DNA of 11,686 nucleotides, from NCBI GenBank assembly GCA_050946195.1, contig JBMNUI010000054.1, positions 1 to 11,686 of the forward strand. The letters run 5' to 3'. This document shows positions 6,736 to 11,686 of the stretch, piece by piece. The notes under the pieces were generated by a model. The model made no database searches and was not told where the DNA came from. It worked only from the letters and a program-made list of their open reading frames with translations. The position numbers were made by a program, and so were the translations under genes. Numbering within the stretch: position 1 is the first letter of the stretch; each line of letters starts with the position of its first letter. This DNA is from UMGS1002 sp050946195 (GTDB lineage: Bacteria > Bacillota > Clostridia > Oscillospirales > CAG-272).

Positions 6736-8517
6736 ATGAAGAAAAAACTCACATGTCTGGTGCTCTGCGCCGTTTTAGTAATAAGTTCGCTTCTGGTTGC
6801 GGGCTGCTCTCAGCAACAGATGGACGAGGAGGCACAGAGGGAAGAAGCCTCCCGCGGCACGGCAACCCTCAACTGGTATCTGATGACCGAGGAGGGAACC
6901 ACTCCCGAGGCAGCCAAGGCGATCGAGGAGGCGGTTAACAAGATCACCAAGTCCAAGTTCAAAACCAAAGTCAATATGTTCTTCTTTACAGAAGATGAAT
7001 ACTATGAAGCCCTTGAGCAGACTTTCAATACCAAGGAACAGGAGAGAATAGAGAAAGAGACTGCCGACAAGGAGCTTAAGAAGTTCATCAGAGAGAACAA
7101 GGACGTCTACAGCAGAGAGGAAGCCCAAAAGATATTCTACGAGTTGCATCCCGAATATGCAAAATATGCAGAGACGACAACCGACCCGCTCGCCGAAACC
7201 ACCGTTGAAGAAACCTTCTACAACCCCGAGACCGGTCTTCTTGAACTGAAATATCCCGAGGCAGATCCGAATGTCGTCGATATTTTCTTCCTTTCGGGAT
7301 ATGAAAGGCTGCTCGAGTATATCGATAAAGAATGGGTAAACCGGCTTGACGACGAGCTGAACAGCGGCTCAAAGAAGCTCAAGGACTACATCAGCAGCGC
7401 ATTCCTCGATTCTGTTAAGATTGACGGGGCTACCTATGCTATCCCTAATAACCGCACGATAGGCGAGTATACCTACATGCTGGTCAACAAGGAGCTTCTG
7501 GCCAAGTATTATTATAATATTAATGACATACACGACCTCATTGACTGTCAGGAGTTCCTTGAAGATATCGCGGCATTTGAGCCTGACGTAGTGCCTATCG
7601 ACGGCTCGCCCGAGCTTTACAATGTGCTCTACTGGTCGATTGACCCCGATACCCTTGAGATTGACACGAAGGAATTCTCGGTTATCGGAACAACATACAC
7701 GACATTCGCCACACTCGGAACCCCGCTTCAGTTCACAAGCCTGATAGCCACAAGAAAGCCTTACCGGGACCAGCTGCTTATAAACAGGCTTTATGAGGAC
7801 CGCGGCTATTTCAGAAGCAATGTTCCTGAAAGTGCTAAATGCGCCATTAAAATAGTCAAAGGCGGGGCGGAGCTTGAAAAAGAATACGCCAAGGATTATC
7901 ACATGGTGGCGCTTAAAGCCCCGAGAGCCAGCCAGGAAATGATTTTCGAGTCGATGTTCGCGGTCGGCGGGTTTAGCAACAATGTGGCAAGAAGCATGGA
8001 AATTATAACCTACCTCAACACCAATGCCGAGCTGCGCAATCTGGTTCTCTACGGATTAGAGAACGTAAACTATACGCTTGATGACAAGGGACAGGTGGTC
8101 AGAACCGAGAACAATAGCTACCGGATGGATATCAACAAGACCGGCAACGTCTTTATCGCCTATACCGAAGCCGGGACAGACCCCGATATCTGGACTTACG
8201 GCATAAAGCAAAATCAGGACGCGACGGTTGACCTCTTGCTCGGCTTTACATTCAAGGGAGAAAAGGTAAATACCGAATCTATCCGGAAGATTCAGGAGAT
8301 ATCCGAGTCGGTCAAGGCAAGGATAGACGCCTGCAAAAGCTATGAAGAGCTGAGTGCCCTGATGGACCAGCTAATGCTTGAGCTGCGAAGCCAGAGCAAC
8401 CCCGACATCAGAGATTACACCAACATTCTAACCGAGCCTAATGAGGACGGCGAGTCGGTGCCATACGTTATCTTCAATCAATGGCTGATTGACAAAGGCT
8501 TCATTACAGAAGAATAA
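6736..8517 (+). CDS. Extracellular solute-binding lipoprotein (ABC-type, LplA-like)
   Basis: The protein has 593 residues with a lipoprotein signal: basic MKKK, a hydrophobic core, and lipobox LVAGC with the lipidated Cys at 24, so it should be anchored outside the membrane. The mature part begins TATLNWYLMTEEGTTPEAAKAIEEAVNKI, the usual first strand and helix of large family-1 sugar/oligosaccharide-binding proteins. DIFFLSGYERLLEYIDKEWVNRLDDEL and GATYAIPNNRTIGEYTYMLVNKELL are typical core segments. ITYLNTNAELRNLVLYGLENVNYTLDDKG followed by IWTYG resembles the C-terminal part of LplA-type binding proteins. Residues about 99-173 are a Lys/Glu-rich, then Thr/Glu-rich segment where I would expect only a short connection. 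No permease or ATPase gene is in the window, so the ligand is unknown and it may serve a distant transporter or act as a sensor. A strong promoter and ribosome site suggest high expression. Confidence 0.85.
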   Translation: MKKKLTCLVLCAVLVISSLLVAGCSQQQMDEEAQREEASRGTATLNWYLMTEEGTTPEAAKAIEEAVNKITKSKFKTKVNMFFFTEDEYYEALEQTFNTKEQERIEKETADKELKKFIRENKDVYSREEAQKIFYELHPEYAKYAETTTDPLAETTVEETFYNPETGLLELKYPEADPNVVDIFFLSGYERLLEYIDKEWVNRLDDELNSGSKKLKDYISSAFLDSVKIDGATYAIPNNRTIGEYTYMLVNKELLAKYYYNINDIHDLIDCQEFLEDIAAFEPDVVPIDGSPELYNVLYWSIDPDTLEIDTKEFSVIGTTYTTFATLGTPLQFTSLIATRKPYRDQLLINRLYEDRGYFRSNVPESAKCAIKIVKGGAELEKEYAKDYHMVALKAPRASQEMIFESMFAVGGFSNNVARSMEIITYLNTNAELRNLVLYGLENVNYTLDDKGQVVRTENNSYRMDINKTGNVFIAYTEAGTDPDIWTYGIKQNQDATVDLLLGFTFKGEKVNTESIRKIQEISESVKARIDACKSYEELSALMDQLMLELRSQSNPDIRDYTNILTEPNEDGESVPYVIFNQWLIDKGFITEE

Positions 8518-8530
8518 ACAAAAAATATCA

Positions 8531-8563
8531 AAGAGCCTCAATAAACCGTTTATTGAGGCTCTT
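8531..8563. repeat. Perfect 15-bp inverted repeat between the two lipoprotein genes
   Basis: Bases 8531-8545 (AAGAGCCTCAATAAA) and 8549-8563 (TTTATTGAGGCTCTT) are exact reverse complements with a 3-nt CCG loop. No T-run follows on the + strand; the hairpin ends 7 nt before the GGGAG ribosome site of the next gene. On the - strand the stem is followed by TGATATTTTTTG, so it looks more like a terminator against antisense transcription. In the + message it could protect the 3' end of the binding-protein mRNA, partly terminate, or insulate the downstream start. Confidence 0.8.
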
Positions 8564-8584
8564 GCTATACGGGAGAGTATATTT

Positions 8585-10282
8585 ATGCGGAGAGCGGTGG
8601 TATTCCTGCTTGCGGCAGTAATCCTTTTGGCCGGCCTTGCGGGTTGTGTTGCCGATGGGAATAAACCTAATGACAGCGGGACCGAAATGGAAACAACAAC
8701 ACAATCACAAATATATAATATCATAATCTCTGATCTTGCTAATTATTCGGTTGTGAGGCCGGAGGTCGCCGGCGAGGATGAAAAAAAGGCGACCATGCTG
8801 GTCTGGAACGCCATAAAGGAAATATCCGATAAGGTTGAGATAAAGGACGACTTTGTAAAAGAAGGTTTTTCGGAATTTACGCCGGGCGAATATGAGATTC
8901 TCGTCGGAAATACCAACCGTGAGGAAACTGTCGGGTTTTTGTCGGGTCTTCGGGCAGATGACTACGGTTACCGCTTAATTGGTAAAAAGCTGGTGATTGC
9001 CGGGCACAGCGAAGCAAACACATATAGAGCGGCAGTGATGTTTGTCGAGAATGTGGTAAAGCAGCGCGGGGACAGCGATGTTTTTTACTCACCCGAGTAT
9101 GATTTTCTGCATACCGGAAGCTATCCGGTAGACAGTTTCAGGCTCAACGGAGTCGACCTCGGCGCTTATGCTATTGTATACAAGAAAGGAGACAAGGCCG
9201 AGGAGCTGATTGCCGAAAGCCTTCAGTATTCGATTGTCGAGGTGACGGGTTACTTTCTCAGGGTTTATTCGGACAAAGAGAAAGCAGGGGATTATGAAAT
9301 ACTGATAGGCCGCACCTCAAGGGATGCCGGCGGGGTATACTTGCATGAGCCGGGCGACGCCGAATACGTAATCGGCGCCGGTGACCGATATATAGTCCTT
9401 TATGCCAACAACGTTGACGGGCACTTTGCAGCAGTCGCTGATTTTATAAACATAGTAAAAGCCGCCTGCGAGGCGGGTCGCGAAGCTGAATTGTCAGTCG
9501 GTGAGATTGAGGTAATAAAGGACAAGAGCGATCTTTCTTTGTCGGCCATGAGCTTCAACGTGTATGTGAGCAATATGAGTGCTGAGCGGGTCAACAGGGT
9601 TTTGACCATGGTTGAAAAATACCTGCCCGACACAATAGGCTTTCAGGAGGCGTCGCCGACCTGGATGAACCAGCTGAGATTGCGTTTGTCGGCCTACTAT
9701 AGTTATGTCGGAGCGGGGCGCGACGGCGGAAACAACGGCGAATTCAATCCGATATTCTACCGAAAGGATAAGTTTACTCTTCTCGACAGCGGAACAAAGT
9801 GGCTCTCAGCCACTCCTGATAAGGTGTCAAAGTTCAGTGAGTCCTCGCTCAACCGGATTTTTACATATGCGGTATTGAAAAGGAATTCGGACGGGCGGAT
9901 ATTTGTGCATATCAACACGCATTTTGACCATAAAAGCGACGTGGCAAGAGTAAAGCAGGCCGAGGTGCTTGCAGGCTTCATTGAAGAGTTTGCCAAAAAC
10001 TATACGGTGATACTTACCGGGGATTTCAACTGCAAAACAGGTACCGACGAATATAAGATAATCGACGCGACAAGCCTTGTGTCGTCACGAGACATTGCTC
10101 TGGAAAAAGAAAATGACACAGGGACATATCACGGCTACAGCGACAAAAACAACCTGATTGACTTTGCGTTTGTATCTGAGACCGGGATTATCGTCAAATT
10201 CTACAAGGTAGCAAACGAAAAAATAAACGGCGACTATGCCTCGGACCATCATCCGGTGTACATTGAATATATTATAACCTGA
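8585..10282 (+). CDS. Lipoprotein with duplicated N-terminal module and C-terminal endonuclease/exonuclease/phosphatase domain
   Basis: I start at ATG 8585 (565 aa), which gives a clean lipoprotein signal MRRAVVFLLAAVILLAGLAGC with lipobox LAGC and lipidated Cys21, and GGGAG lies 9 nt upstream. An in-frame start at 8489 would overlap the preceding gene and read through the hairpin. Residues about 48-163 and 184-305 look like two diverged copies of one alpha/beta module: EYEILVGNTNRE (102-113) corresponds to DYEILIGRTSRD (236-247), each followed by a Tyr-rich strand and a helix with AAVMFVENVV or AAVADFINIV. Residues about 315-565 are an EEP-family domain with all key motifs: SFNV (N325), GFQE (E355), INTHFDH (H446), GDFN (D480, N482), IDFAF (D526) and SDHHP (D554, H555). 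The family hydrolyses phosphodiesters or phosphomonoesters with a metal ion. As a surface lipoprotein it should act outside the cell; substrate is unknown. Co-transcription with the solute-binding gene is likely. Confidence 0.85.
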   Translation: MRRAVVFLLAAVILLAGLAGCVADGNKPNDSGTEMETTTQSQIYNIIISDLANYSVVRPEVAGEDEKKATMLVWNAIKEISDKVEIKDDFVKEGFSEFTPGEYEILVGNTNREETVGFLSGLRADDYGYRLIGKKLVIAGHSEANTYRAAVMFVENVVKQRGDSDVFYSPEYDFLHTGSYPVDSFRLNGVDLGAYAIVYKKGDKAEELIAESLQYSIVEVTGYFLRVYSDKEKAGDYEILIGRTSRDAGGVYLHEPGDAEYVIGAGDRYIVLYANNVDGHFAAVADFINIVKAACEAGREAELSVGEIEVIKDKSDLSLSAMSFNVYVSNMSAERVNRVLTMVEKYLPDTIGFQEASPTWMNQLRLRLSAYYSYVGAGRDGGNNGEFNPIFYRKDKFTLLDSGTKWLSATPDKVSKFSESSLNRIFTYAVLKRNSDGRIFVHINTHFDHKSDVARVKQAEVLAGFIEEFAKNYTVILTGDFNCKTGTDEYKIIDATSLVSSRDIALEKENDTGTYHGYSDKNNLIDFAFVSETGIIVKFYKVANEKINGDYASDHHPVYIEYIIT

Positions 10283-10296
10283 AACAAGGAAGTTCG

Positions 10297-10332
10297 GCGG
10301 GGGAGCTTAGTTAAGTTCCCCCGCTGTTTTTT
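10297..10332 (+). terminator. Intrinsic terminator after the EEP lipoprotein gene
   Basis: A GC-rich stem pairs GCGGGGGAGCTTA (10297-10309) with TAAGTTCCCCCGC (10312-10324), with one G-T wobble; in RNA the loop would open to a few bases. TTTTTT follows at 10327-10332. It ends the + strand lipoprotein unit and reaches the stop codon of the convergent DUF4363 gene. On the - strand there is no T-run after the stem, so it is mainly a + strand terminator. Confidence 0.92.
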
Positions 10333-10699
10333 AGGACATACTGCTCCACCTGAGCGATTCGAGCCGCCGCATTTCCTGTATGGTGTTGAGTAGTATGCGG
10401 CGGGCATTTTCAAATTCGCCCTCATCGCCTGACTTTGCAAACGACTTCATAGAGGATATCGAGTTGCTTATCTGATTTATCTCAATGAAGCTTACCGACA
10501 GGCGGACGTACTTTTGGTTTTCCAGCCAATATTCCTCAAGAACACTGACTTCGGCATAGCAGCCTCCCTCGCCGGCTCCCGGCGCCTCGCTTGCCATGAC
10601 ATACATCCTGTCGCATACCCGGTTGATATATTGGGCGTTGATTACAATGACGGCTATCATCAAAATAAATAAAATTATTGCGATGTAAAAAGTTTTCAT
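10331..10699 (-). CDS. DUF4363 family membrane-anchored protein
   Basis: A small protein of 122 residues has one N-terminal transmembrane helix at about 4-22 (FYIAIILFILMIAVIVINAQY), then a charged, mostly helical domain with VLEEYWLENQKYVRLSVSF and a C-terminal ENARRILLNTIQEMRRLESL. This pattern, and its place directly after a DUF421 gene, matches the DUF4363 family of clostridia. Its ATG overlaps the TGA of the DUF421 gene (ATGA), so the two are almost certainly co-translated and may form a complex. The helical domain presumably faces outside, but topology is inferred. No enzymatic motif is visible and function is unknown. The TAA stop overlaps the end of the convergent terminator. Confidence 0.8.
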   Translation of the reverse strand: MKTFYIAIILFILMIAVIVINAQYINRVCDRMYVMASEAPGAGEGGCYAEVSVLEEYWLENQKYVRLSVSFIEINQISNSISSMKSFAKSGDEGEFENARRILLNTIQEMRRLESLRWSSMS

Positions 10700-11373
10700 T
10701 TATATCTGTCCTTCTTGATGCAACGGGTGTTGCCCGAATCGTCGATCATGAAAAGAAAAACCTCATTGAGCCTGCAGCCCTGCTCGTCAAGTTTTGACAT
10801 CAGCCACTCATAGCTCTTGTTTTGGTGCTCTAGATTGTACTTGTTTACAGAGCCGTTGTCGACAAGGATATGCATAATTCCATGGTCCTCGGCCCGCAGT
10901 GCCATGTCGCGCATAGTAGGCGGCTTGTATTCGGCTTTCTTTATCACGGTGAGCTGCCCGCTCTGCTCAAGGATTGCATAATTCACCTCTTTTATGTCGG
11001 CAACATCCTTTTGCCGCAGCTTGCACAAAAGCTCGTCTGCAGATAATCTGACGCGTTCAAGCTCCTTTTGGTTTATTTCACCTTTGTCTATAAGGGTGCT
11101 GGGTCGTGCCGACACAAGGTTTTTCAACTTCGGGAATTTCATCTGAATAACAGACATAACCACTTCAAATGTAAGTATGGTGACAATCGGTATCAGCGCA
11201 TAGCTCACCGGTATCTCCTGATTCTCAATCGGCATTGCGGCGATTTCGGACAAAATCAGGGTAACCGCAAGTTCGGAGACCTCAAGCTGGCCAATCTGCC
11301 GTTTTCCCATCAGCCGCATGGCGCCGATCAGCAGTATATAAATAATGAGGGTTCTTAAAAGAATTGTTGTCAT
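10696..11373 (-). CDS. DUF421 (YetF-like) membrane protein
   Basis: I start at ATG 11373 (225 aa) because AGGTGA stands 6 nt upstream and the protein then opens MTTILLRTLIIYILLIGAMRLMGKRQIGQL, the standard family beginning. A GTG 45 nt upstream has its purine-rich site directly abutting the codon and adds no family match. Three hydrophobic segments lie at about 4-20, 33-48 and 56-76. The conserved DUF421 stretch runs through ELAVTLILSEIAAMPIEN, PSTLIDKGEINQKELERVRLSADELLCKLRQKDVADIKEVNYAILEQSGQLTVIKK. A further C-terminal domain follows. Relatives such as B. subtilis YetF, and DUF421 proteins of spore inner membranes, are known, but biochemical function is not established. The gene pairs with DUF4363 through an ATGA overlap. 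A spore role is possible in this genome but not shown. Confidence 0.9.
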   Translation of the reverse strand: MTTILLRTLIIYILLIGAMRLMGKRQIGQLEVSELAVTLILSEIAAMPIENQEIPVSYALIPIVTILTFEVVMSVIQMKFPKLKNLVSARPSTLIDKGEINQKELERVRLSADELLCKLRQKDVADIKEVNYAILEQSGQLTVIKKAEYKPPTMRDMALRAEDHGIMHILVDNGSVNKYNLEHQNKSYEWLMSKLDEQGCRLNEVFLFMIDDSGNTRCIKKDRYK

Positions 11374-11400
11374 TGAATTCACCTGCTGAATATAATATAC

Positions 11401-11429
11401 AGGATATAGTCTTATCACTCCTTCGTAAA
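11401..11429 (-). promoter_or_regulatory. Weak candidate promoter for the DUF421-DUF4363 pair
   Basis: On the - strand TTTACG (11429-11424) and TATCCT (11406-11401) are 17 bp apart, each matching four of six consensus bases. They lie 28 bases upstream of ATG 11373. The region is AT-rich and offers other weak pairs; I found no convincing SigE, SigF, SigG or SigK promoter. Confidence 0.3.
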
Positions 11430-11498
11430 GAAAAACGATGAATATTTTATTAGATATAGCATAATATGAAGATGATGAGCAGGGAATACAATATAACT

Positions 11499-11581
11499 AA
11501 AATAAGGTGCAAAATATACAGAAAAATGAACGAAAAATATTGAAAAAAGCTATTGACATAAAGATAATGCTGTGTTATAAT
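11499..11581 (+). promoter_or_regulatory. Consensus SigA promoter with phased A-tract upstream element
   Basis: TTGACA (11553-11558), a 17-bp spacer and TATAAT (11576-11581) make a perfect consensus promoter reading off the right edge. Upstream are five A-tracts, at 11499-11502, 11511-11514, 11522-11526, 11533-11537 and 11543-11548, with centres 10.5-12 bp apart, about one helical turn. Such an array should bend DNA toward the promoter or act as UP element. Transcription would begin at one of the Gs at 11586-11588. Strength and design are typical of rRNA or other stable-RNA operons. Confidence 0.88.
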
Positions 11582-11686
11582 ATCAGGGCCGCCTAAAAAG
11601 GGTGGCGGCAAGCGGTCCTTGAAAATTGAGCAACACACTTTGGAGAGAGACCAAAGGGCGAGACAGGGACGAGGCAGGTATAGGAT
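11582..11686 (+). other. Structured leader with boxA-like sequence, probably of an rRNA or stable-RNA operon
   Basis: Downstream of the consensus promoter no open reading frame starts. Instead there is a hairpin GCCGCC/GGCGGC (11588-11593 with 11604-11609, 10-nt loop). A segment GGTCCTTGAAAATTGAGCAA (11614-11633) resembles the boxA-type antitermination sequence and the TTGAAAACTGAAC string seen before Firmicute rRNA genes. A second hairpin CTTTGG/CCAAAG follows (11638-11643 with 11651-11656, 7-nt loop). The mature RNA gene would lie beyond the window, so the assignment is inference. The rest of this 313-bp gap (11374-11498) is AT-rich and holds only the weak DUF421 promoter candidate. Confidence 0.55.

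Noticed and set aside
11461..11500. SigE-type promoter for the DUF421 gene (CATATTAT on the - strand)
   Set aside because: The -10-like match has no acceptable -35 at the right distance, so it is probably a chance hit in AT-rich DNA.
11450..11638. Small hydrophobic - strand open frame of 62 codons
   Set aside because: It covers the consensus promoter and leader, its Phe/Leu/Ile content simply reflects AT-rich DNA, and no convincing ribosome site was seen.
1..11686. CRISPR array, insertion sequence or phage genes
   Set aside because: No regularly spaced repeats, transposase motifs, terminal repeats with target duplications or phage proteins were seen; gene order is that of a stable chromosome.

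Overview
The window reads as chromosomal DNA from an endospore-forming Firmicute of the class Clostridia. The evidence is a spoIIGA-sigE sporulation pair, a dgt-dnaG-sigA housekeeping run, and a DUF421/DUF4363 membrane-protein pair, which I associate with clostridia. Coding regions are fairly GC-rich and intergenic regions AT-rich. Genus cannot be decided from the sequence. Protein identities come from recognising family motifs by eye; no database search was run.

Left part (1-2034): the C-terminal half of a YigZ/IMPACT-family protein runs off the left edge on the + strand. It meets sigE tail to tail with 4 nt between stop codons. On the - strand, spoIIGA is followed after 11 nt by sigE; SpoIIGA is the membrane protease that activates pro-SigE. 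sigG, which follows sigE in many spore formers, is not there. The pair starts from a roughly 250-bp divergent intergenic region holding a plausible Spo0A-type promoter and a GC-rich palindromic block.

Centre (2203-6597): dgt (dNTP triphosphohydrolase), dnaG (primase) and sigA/rpoD (main sigma factor) lie head to tail and probably form one macromolecular-synthesis operon. This SigA has a strikingly acidic N-terminal extension of about 120 residues before region 1.1. Thus the main sigma factor operon and the first mother-cell sigma factor operon are divergent neighbours.

Right-centre (6647-10332): a strong SigA-type promoter (TTGACA, 17 bp, TAAAAT) drives two lipoprotein genes. The first is a solute-binding protein with a charged insertion and no permease genes nearby. 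The second carries two diverged copies of an N-terminal module fused to a complete endonuclease/exonuclease/phosphatase (EEP) domain. A perfect 15-bp inverted repeat separates them and an intrinsic terminator closes the unit. This cassette is the best candidate here for something undescribed.

Right end (10331-11686): a - strand DUF421-DUF4363 pair with a 4-bp start/stop overlap converges on that terminator. The last 190 bases carry a perfect consensus promoter (TTGACA, 17 bp, TATAAT) behind five helically phased A-tracts. After it comes a structured leader with a boxA-like sequence, suggesting an rRNA or other stable-RNA operon beginning just beyond the right edge.
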